This document shows, piece after piece, positions 17,014 to 26,291 of a stretch of DNA of 64,000 nt (the first letter of the stretch is position 1; the number at the start of each line of letters is the position of its first letter). The stretch is from Bacillus sp. AFS055030 (lineage in GTDB: Bacteria > Bacillota > Bacilli > Bacillales > Bacillaceae_G), in assembly GCF_002574545.1 (NCBI RefSeq), contig NZ_NUGT01000079.1, positions 2,442 through 66,441 of the forward strand. The letters run 5' to 3'. Below the pieces are notes generated by a model, which made no database searches, was not told the origin of the DNA, and worked only from the letters and a program-made list of their open reading frames with translations. A program made the translations under genes and the position numbers.

Positions 17014-18384
17014 ATGTCTACTCGTAGACTTGTGATTGCAGGGACAGGCAGCGGTGTCGGAAAAACGACGCTGACAATCGGGCTAATGTCTGCTTTAAGG
17101 AAAAAGGGCTATACCGTCCAGGGCTTTAAATGTGGTCCGGATTATATCGATCCAACTTATCATACGGCCGTCACGGGAAGAACATCAAGAAACATTGACA
17201 GCTGGATGCTCAATCATGAAATGGTCAAAGAAATTGTCAACCGTGCTAGTAATGGGGCGGATATTTCCGTCATAGAAGGAGTAATGGGATTCTTTGATGG
17301 GAAAAATCCTCTAAATAATACAGGATCAACTGCCGAAATCAGCCTCGTCACCGAAAGTCCGGTTATTTTGGTTGTGAATTGTGCCAGCATGGCCCGTAGT
17401 GCAGCGGCCATTGTGAAGGGATTTCAAACGTTTCTGAAGGAAGCAAATATTGTCGGTGTAATCGCCAATCGGGTGGGTAGTGAAGGGCATTTTAAAATCG
17501 TTCAAACTGCGATTGATCAAGAATGCGGTATTCCCGTCCTTGGCTATTTAAAAAGAAACGAGGAACTCACGATTCCGGAACGACATTTAGGGTTGATCCC
17601 ATCCGTTGAACGAGGAGAATTGGATCCATTTTTTGAACAACTAGGTGATTTAGTCCTTGAAACGGTTGATGTAGATTCGTTATATGAATTGGCACAAGCC
17701 CCCCGTTTAAAAATAAAAGAATCCCAGTTTAAAAGAGCGGAACAGCCAATTGTAAAAATTGCTGTCGCACGGGATGCCGCTTTTAATTTTTACTATCAGG
17801 AAAACCTCGACATGTTAGTAGCCGCTGGAGCCGAGCTAATCGAGTTCTCTCCTTTAAAAGGTGAATGCCTGCCGGAACAAGTCGATGGTCTGTATATTGG
17901 TGGTGGTTTCCCAGAGGAATTTGCCGAGGAGCTATCAAAACAGACAGACGTAAACAACTCGATTCGATCGGCCATCGAAAAAGGACTGCCAACCTTGGCG
18001 GAATGCGGCGGGTTTATGTACTTAACTGAATCATTGGAAACAACCGATGAAACAAGTTACAAAATGGTCGGGATCATCCCTGGAATAGTGAAAATGCAGA
18101 CAAAACTAGCAGCATTAGGATACCGGGAAATCACTGCAGAAAAAGAAAATTTCTTGTTAGCGGGAAATCTGAGTGCAAGAGGCCATGAATTTCACTACTC
18201 CACTTTTCATCCGAGAACGGTCTTCAAACCGGCCTACCAAACGAAAGGAATGCGTGGGTTTAAGCAGGAGGGCTATCAGAAAGGGAATTTAATTGCAGGT
18301 TATACCCATTTTCATTTTGGCTCATGCCCTGAGCTTGTCAAAAATTGGGTGAAGAAATGTAAGGAGTTTAAACAAAATGACTAA
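17014..18384 (+). CDS. cbiA: Cobyrinate a,c-diamide synthase CbiA
   Basis: 456 residues. It amidates the a and c side chains of cobyrinic acid with glutamine and ATP. The P-loop is AGTGSGVGKTTLTIGL, followed by GFKCGPDYIDPTYH; the C-terminal class I glutamine amidotransferase part has GGGFPEEF and the nucleophile Cys in LAECGGFMYL. AGGAGGG lies upstream of the ATG. Its 3' end overlaps cbiP by 8 bp. Confidence 0.96.
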   Translation: MSTRRLVIAGTGSGVGKTTLTIGLMSALRKKGYTVQGFKCGPDYIDPTYHTAVTGRTSRNIDSWMLNHEMVKEIVNRASNGADISVIEGVMGFFDGKNPLNNTGSTAEISLVTESPVILVVNCASMARSAAAIVKGFQTFLKEANIVGVIANRVGSEGHFKIVQTAIDQECGIPVLGYLKRNEELTIPERHLGLIPSVERGELDPFFEQLGDLVLETVDVDSLYELAQAPRLKIKESQFKRAEQPIVKIAVARDAAFNFYYQENLDMLVAAGAELIEFSPLKGECLPEQVDGLYIGGGFPEEFAEELSKQTDVNNSIRSAIEKGLPTLAECGGFMYLTESLETTDETSYKMVGIIPGIVKMQTKLAALGYREITAEKENFLLAGNLSARGHEFHYSTFHPRTVFKPAYQTKGMRGFKQEGYQKGNLIAGYTHFHFGSCPELVKNWVKKCKEFKQND

Positions 18385-19897
18385 AGCTCTTCCAATTATG
18401 TTTCAAGGTACCAATTCGGATGTCGGCAAAAGTGTTGTCGTGACTGCATTTTGCCGGATTTTCGCCCAGGATGGATATAAAACCGTTCCGTTTAAATCAC
18501 AAAATATGGCGTTAAATTCCTATATTACAGTGGATGGGAAAGAAATCGGTAGAGCACAGGGAGTCCAGGCTGAAGCTGCATATATTCAGGCAACTACCGA
18601 TATGAACCCAATTCTACTAAAGCCGAACAGGAATAACCAATCCCAAATTGTCGTCCACGGTAAACCATTTAGAAATATGGAAGCAGGAAGGTACCGTAGG
18701 GAATTCTTTCAAATGGGATTGGAACTTATTCAACAATCACTGTCCACCCTTTCCAAAAATTATGACCGAATTGTCATTGAAGGGGCTGGTAGTCCGGCCG
18801 AAATTAATTTAAATGACCGGGAACTGGTGAATATGAGGGTCGCCAAAATGGCGGATGCCCCTGTGATTTTAATTGGGGATATCGAAAAAGGTGGAGTGTT
18901 TGCTAGTTTAGTAGGAACCCTTCAGCTGATGGAACAAGAGGACCGCGATCGTGTAATAGGGGTAATTATTAATAAATTCCGTGGGGATCTCAGCTTGCTA
19001 GAATCTGGATTAACGTGGTTTGAGGAATATACAGGAAAACCCATTCTCGGCGTAATTCCTTACTTGGAGAATCTAAATATTGATGCCGAAGATTCCGTGA
19101 TTTTAAATCAATATACACATACCCAAAATTCTGAAAAAGAATTGGATATCGCGGTGATTCAGTATCCGAAAATCTCCAATTTCACAGATGTCGATCCGTT
19201 TTTTGCTGAGCCGGATTGTCATGTCCGTTTTATAACAAGAGCAGATCAATTACATCAACCAGATTTGGTCATTCTACCGGGCAGCAAGAATACAATTGAA
19301 GATTTGCTGTTTTTACGAAAAAGCGGCATCGCTCAAAAAATAGCAGAAATAAGTGATGAGAAACAGTCCGTTCTTTTCGGAATCTGCGGTGGCTATCAAA
19401 TGCTCGGTGATAAAATCGAGGATCCATTAGCGATCGAGTCTTTACATAAAGAAAGTGAAGGCCTTCAACTACTGCCAATTGAAACTACCATTACGAAAGA
19501 AAAGACGACAAACCTATCAAATGGAAATTTGCATCTTTTCGGAAAAAACTTCCATGTAACAGGTTACGAGATTCATATGGGTGAAACCGTGGCGACCGGA
19601 GCCTCCAAAGGTCTTATTTTTACTAATGAAAAATGGGATGGTTGTCATTCCCCAGACGAAACGATCATTGGTACTTATTTTCATGGGATATTCCATAATG
19701 ATGAGTTTCGTGAGGAATTACTTAATCAACTCCGTCGTAAAAAAGGTTTGGAGCCCATCTACATGCGCCCATCTTTTAACCAATTGCGGGAAGAAGCGTT
19801 TGACCGACTGGCAGAACATGTAAGGGGACACGTTAAGCTGGATGTCATTGAACATTTAATGATGGATTATCAAAAAAGGAGATCACCTAATGAATAG
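18377..19897 (+). CDS. cbiP: Cobyric acid synthase CbiP (CobQ)
   Basis: 506 residues. It amidates side chains b, d, e and g of adenosylcobyrinic acid diamide. The N-terminal ATPase-like part has FQGTNSDVGKSVVVTAFCRI and PFKSQNMALNSYIT; the glutaminase part has LVILPGSKNTIEDL and the Cys in FGICGGYQMLG. It overlaps cbiA at its start and cobT by 8 bp at its end. To my knowledge it was not described in the Bacillus megaterium cobI operon, so this island is more complete in one place. Confidence 0.96.
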   Translation: MTKALPIMFQGTNSDVGKSVVVTAFCRIFAQDGYKTVPFKSQNMALNSYITVDGKEIGRAQGVQAEAAYIQATTDMNPILLKPNRNNQSQIVVHGKPFRNMEAGRYRREFFQMGLELIQQSLSTLSKNYDRIVIEGAGSPAEINLNDRELVNMRVAKMADAPVILIGDIEKGGVFASLVGTLQLMEQEDRDRVIGVIINKFRGDLSLLESGLTWFEEYTGKPILGVIPYLENLNIDAEDSVILNQYTHTQNSEKELDIAVIQYPKISNFTDVDPFFAEPDCHVRFITRADQLHQPDLVILPGSKNTIEDLLFLRKSGIAQKIAEISDEKQSVLFGICGGYQMLGDKIEDPLAIESLHKESEGLQLLPIETTITKEKTTNLSNGNLHLFGKNFHVTGYEIHMGETVATGASKGLIFTNEKWDGCHSPDETIIGTYFHGIFHNDEFREELLNQLRRKKGLEPIYMRPSFNQLREEAFDRLAEHVRGHVKLDVIEHLMMDYQKRRSPNE

Positions 19898-20930
19898 CTT
19901 AATAACAGGAATCCAGTCTCTTGATAGAGAAGTGGGACAGCAAGTTCGTGAGTATATCGAAACGTTAACAAAACCTTCGGGCAGTTTGGGGAGATTAGAG
20001 GAATTAGCCATTCATCTGTCAGAAATAACATCTGAAGCATTCCCGGTCGTTTCACCACCAGGTGTGATCGTTTTTGCCGCTGATCATGGTGTAGTGGAAG
20101 AAGGAGTGTCCGCTTTCCCGCAGGAAGTTACCGTGCAAATGGTCAAAAACTTTTTAAACAGCGGAGCGGCCATCAATGTTTTTTCCAAACAAATCGGAGC
20201 TATGTTTGAAGTCGTCGATATTGGTGTGGCAGCAGATATTGAGGCTGACGGGTTTGTGAATCAGAAAATTCGCTATGGGACGAATAATTTTTGTCAACAG
20301 GATGCATTAACAAGAAAAGAGGCAAAACAAGCCATCGCCGTTGGTTATGAACGCGCAAAAGAGATGATTCAAAAAGGAATCAAATGCCTTATTGTTGGTG
20401 AGATGGGGATAGGTAATACGACGTCAAGCAGTGCGATTGCAGCGGTTTTAAGCGGTCTAGACATCGATGTACTCGTCGGGCGAGGCACAGGGATTGCACA
20501 AGAAAAAATTCGTCATAAACAAGAGGTCATTACAAGGGCACTAAAGGAAAGAAACCCTGACCGGAATGATCCTATTGATATTTTAGCAAAAATTGGCGGT
20601 TTGGAAATTGCCGGAATGACAGGCGCAATGCTCTGCGCCGCACAAAACCGCATTCCTATATTAGTAGATGGTTTTATTTGCACGATTGCAGCTCTTTTGG
20701 CAAAGGAAATCTGTGAGACAGCAGCGGAGTATATGATTGTCGGCCATCGTTCCGTCGAGCCTGGACATGAAATTGCCCTACAGTTATTAGGCAAGAAGCC
20801 ACTGCTTGATTTAGATTTGCGGCTAGGAGAAGGAAGTGGGGCAGCAATAGCCTTTCCAATCTTACAATCAGCGACCTTAATGCTGAAAGAAATGGCCACT
20901 TTTGCATCAGCTGGAATTTCGAAAGAATGA
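19890..20930 (+). CDS. cobT: Nicotinate-nucleotide--dimethylbenzimidazole phosphoribosyltransferase CobT
   Basis: 346 residues. It activates the lower ligand base to alpha-ribazole phosphate. Motifs: TKPSGSLGRLEELA near the N-terminus, FAADHGVVEEGVSAFPQEVT, VGEMGIGNTTSSSAIAA, and the catalytic Glu in DLRLGEGSGAA near the C-terminus. AAGGAG precedes the ATG inside the cbiP end. Its presence implies lower-ligand attachment was part of this island, which contrasts with the broken cobU downstream. Confidence 0.96.
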   Translation: MNSLITGIQSLDREVGQQVREYIETLTKPSGSLGRLEELAIHLSEITSEAFPVVSPPGVIVFAADHGVVEEGVSAFPQEVTVQMVKNFLNSGAAINVFSKQIGAMFEVVDIGVAADIEADGFVNQKIRYGTNNFCQQDALTRKEAKQAIAVGYERAKEMIQKGIKCLIVGEMGIGNTTSSSAIAAVLSGLDIDVLVGRGTGIAQEKIRHKQEVITRALKERNPDRNDPIDILAKIGGLEIAGMTGAMLCAAQNRIPILVDGFICTIAALLAKEICETAAEYMIVGHRSVEPGHEIALQLLGKKPLLDLDLRLGEGSGAAIAFPILQSATLMLKEMATFASAGISKE

Positions 20931-20949
20931 TTTAGGAAGGAGCGAGAAA

Positions 20950-21735
20950 ATGACAAATGGAAAAGTGTATCTTGTTGGTGCTGGTCCGGGAGACCCTAAG
21001 CTGATCACAGTTTACGGGATGGAGTGTATCCAACAAGCGGATGTAATTTTATATGACCGTTTAGTAAATGAAGAACTGCTTAAGTATGCAAAGGCGGAGG
21101 CAGAGTTGATATTTTGCGGAAAACTGCCAGGGAAACATCAACTCATTCAAGATCAAATTCATCAGCTGTTAATTGAAAAAGCTAGTCAGGGAAAGACAGT
21201 CACTAGATTAAAAGGAGGAGATCCTTGCGTTTTCGGCCGTGTCGGTGAAGAAGCGGAAGTTCTTGTAGAACATGGGATTCACTATGAAATAGTACCGGGG
21301 ATTACAGCTGGTATTGCAGCGCCTGCTTATGCAGGAATTCCGGTAACCCACCGCGATTTTGCTTCCACTTTCGCGATTGTCACTGGCCACAGCCGTGCAG
21401 AAAAGGATGGGGATCAAATAAATTGGTCAGCTCTCGCTCAAGGAATCGATACGATTGCCTTTTATATGGGAATTGGCAATTTACCTTATATTGTTTCGCG
21501 ATTAATAGAGAATGGAAAAAGTCCTGATACGAAAGCCGCCATTATCCAATGGGGTACCACAGATAAGCAGAAAACGGTGACCGGAAGTTTAAAGGATATC
21601 GAAGTACTGGTACTAGAAGCAGGGATTACTCATCCAGCGATTGTTCTTGTAGGTGATGTGGTAGGCCTTCGCGAGAAAATACGCTGGTTTCAAGAAACAG
21701 AAGAAAAACAATTAGTTGGGATAGGGAGGGGCTAA
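20950..21735 (+). CDS. cobA: Uroporphyrinogen-III C-methyltransferase (CobA/CysG-A)
   Basis: 261 residues from ATG 20950 with AGGAAGGAG upstream. It makes precorrin-2 by methylating C2 and C7 of uroporphyrinogen III, feeding siroheme and cobalamin. The motifs YLVGAGPGDPKLITVYG, RLKGGDPCVFGRVGEEAE and VPGITAGIAAPAYAGIPVTH are diagnostic. It is a stand-alone methylase without the CysG dehydrogenase/chelatase part, so a separate precorrin-2 dehydrogenase is needed; none is in this window. Confidence 0.96.
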   Translation: MTNGKVYLVGAGPGDPKLITVYGMECIQQADVILYDRLVNEELLKYAKAEAELIFCGKLPGKHQLIQDQIHQLLIEKASQGKTVTRLKGGDPCVFGRVGEEAEVLVEHGIHYEIVPGITAGIAAPAYAGIPVTHRDFASTFAIVTGHSRAEKDGDQINWSALAQGIDTIAFYMGIGNLPYIVSRLIENGKSPDTKAAIIQWGTTDKQKTVTGSLKDIEVLVLEAGITHPAIVLVGDVVGLREKIRWFQETEEKQLVGIGRG

Positions 21736-21736
21736 C

Positions 21737-22306
21737 ATGTCGATTTTAGCAGAAATCAAAAACCGAAGAGCGATCCGTGATTATGCACCTCAAGAGGTCG
21801 AGGACGAAAAGATTCACACCTTATTAGAAGCAGCGACATGGGCACCGAATGACCGAATGCGTGAACCATGGAGCTTTTATGTAATTAAAGGTGAAGCAAA
21901 AAAACGCTATGAAGCGTTAGCCTATGAATATTTACAAGAACGCTTTCCAACGAAACCAAATTTAATTGAAAGCTCCTTAAAGGTATTAAAAACAACACCG
22001 GTCCATATTGTCGTTACCGCTGACATCGTTCCAGACGATGAAGAGGCATCTGCTGATAATGAATATGCCGTTTGCTGTGCGATCCATTCGATGTGGCTTA
22101 CCGCTAAAGAGTTGGGATTAGGTCTTGTCTGGCGGACAAGAGGAGTCGGTCTTGTGCGTGACCAACGAATGTATGAGTTTATTGGCTCACCCGAAAACAA
22201 GAAAATCATCGGAAATTTGTTTATCGGTTATCCTGATCTAGAAGTAATAAAAAAAGCGAAGGTGCCGATTCGGACAACATTTGAAGAAAAGACAGTCTGG
22301 CTGTAA
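21737..22306 (+). CDS. cbiY: Nitroreductase-family protein, CbiY-like
   Basis: 189 residues in the FMN-dependent nitroreductase fold: IKNRRAIRDYAPQEV (FMN-binding start), AATWAPNDRMREPWSF, and a C-terminal IGYPDLE-x-KAKVP segment. It starts one base after the cobA stop and just before btuR, the place held by cbiY in the Bacillus megaterium operon, whose role is not firmly known. The fold is also that of BluB, which makes dimethylbenzimidazole, but at 189 residues it is shorter than typical BluB. A flavin-dependent corrin reduction role for BtuR is equally possible. Confidence 0.75.
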   Translation: MSILAEIKNRRAIRDYAPQEVEDEKIHTLLEAATWAPNDRMREPWSFYVIKGEAKKRYEALAYEYLQERFPTKPNLIESSLKVLKTTPVHIVVTADIVPDDEEASADNEYAVCCAIHSMWLTAKELGLGLVWRTRGVGLVRDQRMYEFIGSPENKKIIGNLFIGYPDLEVIKKAKVPIRTTFEEKTVWL

Positions 22307-22321
22307 CAAGGAGTGAAGCGG

Positions 22322-22879
22322 ATGGAAGAAATCACAAAAAACAAAGCTAAGAGCGGCCTTACATTAGTATACACAGGTGATGGAAAAGGAAAAACGACGG
22401 CTGCTCTTGGGCTCGCAGTTCGTGCAGCAGGCAGGGGGAAACGGGTGGTGATGATTCAATTTATTAAATCCCCTGAACGAACATATGGGGAAAAAATTAC
22501 GTTTGAAAAATTAGGGATTGAAATCGTGCAGACAGGAATCGGCTTTACATGGACGAAAACACCAGAGGAACATCGGGAAGCTCTAAAAACTGCGTGGTCT
22601 TTTACGAAAGAAAAGGTTCAATTTGGAGGCTATGATGTTGTCATTTTAGATGAATTAAATAATGCTCTGGCGATTGATAAATTCCTAATAGACGATGTAC
22701 TTCCGTTAACAGAAGTAATTGAGTTGATTCAACAGCGCCCTAAGGGAATGCATTTAGTAATTACCGGACGATCAGCCAAAGAAGAAATCATTGCTTGTGC
22801 GGATTTAGTAACCGAAATGAAGCCCGTTAAGCATTATTATAACGAAGGAATTCCTGCCCTGAAGGGAATTGAATTTTAA
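22322..22879 (+). CDS. btuR: Cob(I)yrinic acid a,c-diamide adenosyltransferase (BtuR/CobO type)
   Basis: 185 residues from ATG 22322, chosen over the GTG at 22313 because AAGGAG (22308-22313) is 8 nt before it. It transfers the adenosyl group of ATP to Co(I) corrinoids. The P-loop YTGDGKGKTTAALGLA, the VVMIQFIKSP strand and VVILDELNNAL (Walker B-like) are typical of the BtuR/CobO family. The last base of its stop is the first base of the cobD ATG. Confidence 0.95.
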   Translation: MEEITKNKAKSGLTLVYTGDGKGKTTAALGLAVRAAGRGKRVVMIQFIKSPERTYGEKITFEKLGIEIVQTGIGFTWTKTPEEHREALKTAWSFTKEKVQFGGYDVVILDELNNALAIDKFLIDDVLPLTEVIELIQQRPKGMHLVITGRSAKEEIIACADLVTEMKPVKHYYNEGIPALKGIEF

Positions 22880-23988
22880 TGGTCTATATTGAAAAATTTG
22901 GACATGGTGGGGATTTACTGACAGCCCAACAATTGTTTCGTAAAGATCCATCTCAGCTCCTTGATTTCAGTGCGAATATCAATCCTCTTGGCCCACCTAC
23001 TTGTTTATTGAGGTTGATAAAGGAGCAACTAGAATCGATTGTTCATTATCCCGATCCCGCACATCGTGTTCTTAAACAAAAGTTGGCAGAAAAACACTTT
23101 GTTTCACCAGAACAGATTTTGATCGGAAATGGAGCAGCAGAATGTATCGCCCTTGCGATATTAGCCTTGCAGCCAGAAACAGTGGGAGTCGTATATCCTT
23201 GCTTCTCGGAGTACGAACAGCTAGCTAGAGCTTATGGTGCTACCATCAACCCAATTGTTGGCAAAGAAGAAAATGATTTTAAGCCTAATAGGTCAGAATT
23301 CCTTCAATTAATAGCGAAAACCGATCTTGTATTTGTGGGACATCCTAACAATCCTACTGGTGTCACATATTCGAAGGAAGAGCTTGTCGAGATGGCAGAA
23401 CAGGCAAAGAAGACAAATACATATTTGATAATAGACGAGGCATTTATAGATTTTCTACCAAACGAATCAAGAATCACTTTGCTTGAGGAATTGCAAAGTT
23501 GGAAACAAGTAATCTTGGTTCGATCGATGACAAAGTTTTATGCAATCCCCGGTCTTCGGCTCGGTTATATGGTGGCTGAACCATCCCTGATCGTAAAGCT
23601 ACAGGCGAAACAAGTAACTTGGAGTGTCAATCAAATGGCCCTATTGGCCGGAGAAGCGGTCCTAAACGAAAAAGTATACGAGGAAGAAACGATTACCCTA
23701 ATTCAAAAGCAAAGAAGCTATGTCAAAACAGCCATTGAAGAGAAGCTTGGGTGGAAGGTTTTTCCGGGACAAGCGAATTTTCTGTTAGTTAGGATAACAG
23801 CTGGCATTACGGCAACTGGATTACAGTGGCGCATGGGTCATAAAGGAATTTTAATCCGTTCCTGTAACATGTATCCGGGACTAACGGATCAAGATTTTCG
23901 GATTGCGATTCGTACAGAAGAAGAAAATCAATGCTTGATTCAAGCTTTAATTGAAGTAAGCAAAGAGGTTAATCCATTATGTCCCTAA
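22879..23988 (+). CDS. cobD: Threonine-phosphate decarboxylase CobD (PLP, aminotransferase fold)
   Basis: 369 residues. It makes (R)-1-amino-2-propanol O-2-phosphate, the linker joining the corrin ring to the nucleotide loop. It starts EKFGHGGDLLTAQQLF, then DFSANINPLGPP, the HPNNPTGVTY motif and the PLP lysine region SMTKFYAIPGLRLGY. It resembles histidinol-phosphate aminotransferase, but the GHGGD/SANINP start and the context assign it to CobD. It acts with PduX and CbiB encoded just downstream. Confidence 0.94.
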   Translation: MVYIEKFGHGGDLLTAQQLFRKDPSQLLDFSANINPLGPPTCLLRLIKEQLESIVHYPDPAHRVLKQKLAEKHFVSPEQILIGNGAAECIALAILALQPETVGVVYPCFSEYEQLARAYGATINPIVGKEENDFKPNRSEFLQLIAKTDLVFVGHPNNPTGVTYSKEELVEMAEQAKKTNTYLIIDEAFIDFLPNESRITLLEELQSWKQVILVRSMTKFYAIPGLRLGYMVAEPSLIVKLQAKQVTWSVNQMALLAGEAVLNEKVYEEETITLIQKQRSYVKTAIEEKLGWKVFPGQANFLLVRITAGITATGLQWRMGHKGILIRSCNMYPGLTDQDFRIAIRTEEENQCLIQALIEVSKEVNPLCP

Positions 23989-24433
23989 TTTATGTCATTA
24001 TTTCCGCAAACGCTTGGCTTTCTTTTATGAAAGCCGAGTCCTTTTTGATGCAGTCGGAGTTCAAAACCGATCAAGAAATAAAAAGAAGCATTGATAGCCA
24101 TAAGAAACTTACGTCCAACTGAATGAGGCGTATTACAAGAGCCGGAACCCACTTTCGTTCAAGTTTTTCTTTCAAGTATACGATCTTATTATAGTTGGTT
24201 ATATTTCTTCGTTGGCTGTCTAATCATCTCATGTGGTTAACTGAAAAGGAACTGGTAGAAGAAAACCAGAAAACCAGAAAACCAGTTTAATAGAGGAAGT
24301 GAATCTTTTGATTATGGTGATTCAAGAAAATCATCTGCATGTGATTAGCGTTACTAATGAGGTAGGAGCGGATTGCTAAATAGCAGCTGTTATGATGACA
24401 CATGTGAAGCAGCAAGGAATCAGGAGGGCTTAG
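23979..24433 (+). pseudogene. cobU: Decayed cobU (adenosylcobinamide kinase/guanylyltransferase)
   Basis: The ATG at 23979 overlaps the cobD end and begins MSLIYV, as CobU does, but the GGxRSGKS P-loop is missing. Further CobU-like pieces lie in order across different frames: TDQEIKRSIDSHK, then YDLIIV before an in-frame stop, WLTEKELVEEN, and HLHVISVTNEVGA (the conserved VSNEVG motif of CobU), then a stop. A triplicated ACCAGAAA tract near 24265 may mark slippage. No full-length frame exists, so the protein that makes adenosylcobinamide-GDP is not encoded here. Confidence 0.8.
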
Positions 24434-24439
24434 AATTCG

Positions 24440-25408
24440 ATGTTAGTTCATGCCATTTATATTGTTTTTGCTTATCTTATTGATCGAATCATTGGTGACC
24501 CTCGAATACTGCTACATCCGGTGGTCATCATTGGAAAGTTTATTAGTCGTTTGGAAAAAGCGATTCGTTTTTTCACCGTAAAGGAAAAGTATATGAAACT
24601 GGCAGGACTCTTATTTCCTATTTTAATTGCTGGTGGAAGCTATTTAATAATTACTTTGGTTCTTTACGGTCTTGATCAGTTAAATCACGTCTATTCAGTC
24701 ATTGTGGAAATCTGGTTAATTTCAACGACGATCGCGACTAAAGGTTTGGCTGATGCAGGGTTGGAAGTATTTCGCCATTTGAAAAATCAGGATTTAAGAG
24801 CTGCACGAAAAAGTCTGGGAATGATTGTCGGAAGAGATACAGAAAACCTTGAGGAAAGTGAAATTTCGCGCGGGGCAGTGGAAACCGTAGCCGAAAACAT
24901 CGTTGATGCCATTATATCACCATTATGCTTTGCCCTTATCGGGGGTGCCCCACTTGCTATGTTTTACCGAGCGGTTAATACGTTAGATTCCATGGTTGGA
25001 TATAAGAATGAAAAATATCAAAATCTAGGCTGGGCATCGGCCCGACTAGATGATCTATTAAACTATTTGCCTGCACGGTTAACATTTGGAATGATGCTGC
25101 TTGCTTGTTTGATTAAACGACTCGATGTACTGGGCGCTTGGAAAATGATGAAACGCGATGCGAAACTTCATCCGAGTCCAAATAGCGGTTACCCAGAGGC
25201 GACAATCGCAGGAGCGCTTCAAATACAACTTGGCGGAACGAATTATTATTTCGGTAAAGTCTCAGAACGGGCAAAAATGGGTGAACCATTACGGAAGATT
25301 AAAGCAGATGATATTTTACTTACAGTAATAGTTATGAAAACTACTTCCATCATTTGTGTAGTGTTATTTATGTTACTTTCGATATTAGTAGAGCTGGGAA
25401 TGAAGTAG
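24440..25408 (+). CDS. cbiB: Adenosylcobinamide-phosphate synthase CbiB
   Basis: 322 residues, an integral membrane protein with four to six hydrophobic segments. It joins aminopropanol phosphate to adenosylcobyric acid. The N-terminus AYLIDRIIGDPRILLHPV, the IVGRDTENLEESEISRGA motif with AETVAENIVDAIISPLCF-type sequence after it, and HPSPNSGYPEATIAGAL are family hallmarks. AGGAGGG lies about 11 nt before the ATG, just after the decayed cobU, so expression seems preserved in spite of that damage. Confidence 0.95.
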   Translation: MLVHAIYIVFAYLIDRIIGDPRILLHPVVIIGKFISRLEKAIRFFTVKEKYMKLAGLLFPILIAGGSYLIITLVLYGLDQLNHVYSVIVEIWLISTTIATKGLADAGLEVFRHLKNQDLRAARKSLGMIVGRDTENLEESEISRGAVETVAENIVDAIISPLCFALIGGAPLAMFYRAVNTLDSMVGYKNEKYQNLGWASARLDDLLNYLPARLTFGMMLLACLIKRLDVLGAWKMMKRDAKLHPSPNSGYPEATIAGALQIQLGGTNYYFGKVSERAKMGEPLRKIKADDILLTVIVMKTTSIICVVLFMLLSILVELGMK

Positions 25409-25427
25409 GGGGATAGAAGTCAATACA

Positions 25428-26291
25428 ATGAAAATAGGTAGAGGAAGTTGCAATGGAACATTTGGAGAATTGGTCCAAGGTATCATGGAAGAGCGTCCGT
25501 TTTTAATCACTTTCCCAATCGAGAGTTTACGAAGTGAGGCTAGATTTGTTCCAGACACAGCCACCTCCAGGATAAGGGGGGTAAACTCCAAAATGAAAGC
25601 GAAAAAAGCGGGGGAAAGCTTACTCCAACTTTTTGCAATAAGAGGAGGCGGGTATCTCGAAATACATTCCAATATCCCTTCCGGTAAGGGCATGGCTAGC
25701 AGTTCGGCGGATATTGTTGCTACATTAAGAGCAATTGCTGACAGCTATAGTATTCCTCTCACAAATGAAATAATCTCGATGATTGCCGCAAAAGTGGAAC
25801 CTACCGACGGGGTAATGTATGAGGATGTCGTGGTCTATGAATATATTTCCGGTCAGCTAATCGCAAGCTTTGGGACCTTGCCCCCATTTATCCTCGTTGG
25901 TATTGATCTTGGAGGTATGATCAACACAATAGAGTTTAATGAAGTTCCGAAAGTATACAGCCAGGACGATCAACAACTATTCATTAAAGCTATTGATCTA
26001 GCTAAAAGAGGGTTTAAGGAAAAAAATATAACGTATATTGGTGAGGCAGCAACCCTCAGTGCACGGGTAAATCAAAAATTATTGCCAAAACCTGTTTTTC
26101 CTCTATTAGATCAGTTGGCTAATCGCTATCATGGCGGAATCGTTGTCGCCCACAGTGGAACGGTCGCTGGTATTTTACTAGATGGAAATCTTCCAAACAG
26201 TGAATTGGTGGTTTCACACTTAATTAGGGAAATGTCACTCGCTTATAAGGGTGTACCGATAAATTTATTTCTTTATGAAAGCAAGGAATAG
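25428..26291 (+). CDS. pduX: L-threonine kinase PduX (GHMP kinase)
   Basis: 287 residues. It phosphorylates L-threonine to supply CobD. The start IGRGSCNGTFGELVQG is the GHMP motif 1 region, and the ATP loop is IPSGKGMASSSADIVATLRA. A C-terminal VVAHSGTVAGILLD matches motif 3. It lies 19 bp downstream of cbiB. Together cobD, cbiB and pduX form a complete aminopropanol linker module. Confidence 0.93.
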   Translation: MKIGRGSCNGTFGELVQGIMEERPFLITFPIESLRSEARFVPDTATSRIRGVNSKMKAKKAGESLLQLFAIRGGGYLEIHSNIPSGKGMASSSADIVATLRAIADSYSIPLTNEIISMIAAKVEPTDGVMYEDVVVYEYISGQLIASFGTLPPFILVGIDLGGMINTIEFNEVPKVYSQDDQQLFIKAIDLAKRGFKEKNITYIGEAATLSARVNQKLLPKPVFPLLDQLANRYHGGIVVAHSGTVAGILLDGNLPNSELVVSHLIREMSLAYKGVPINLFLYESKE

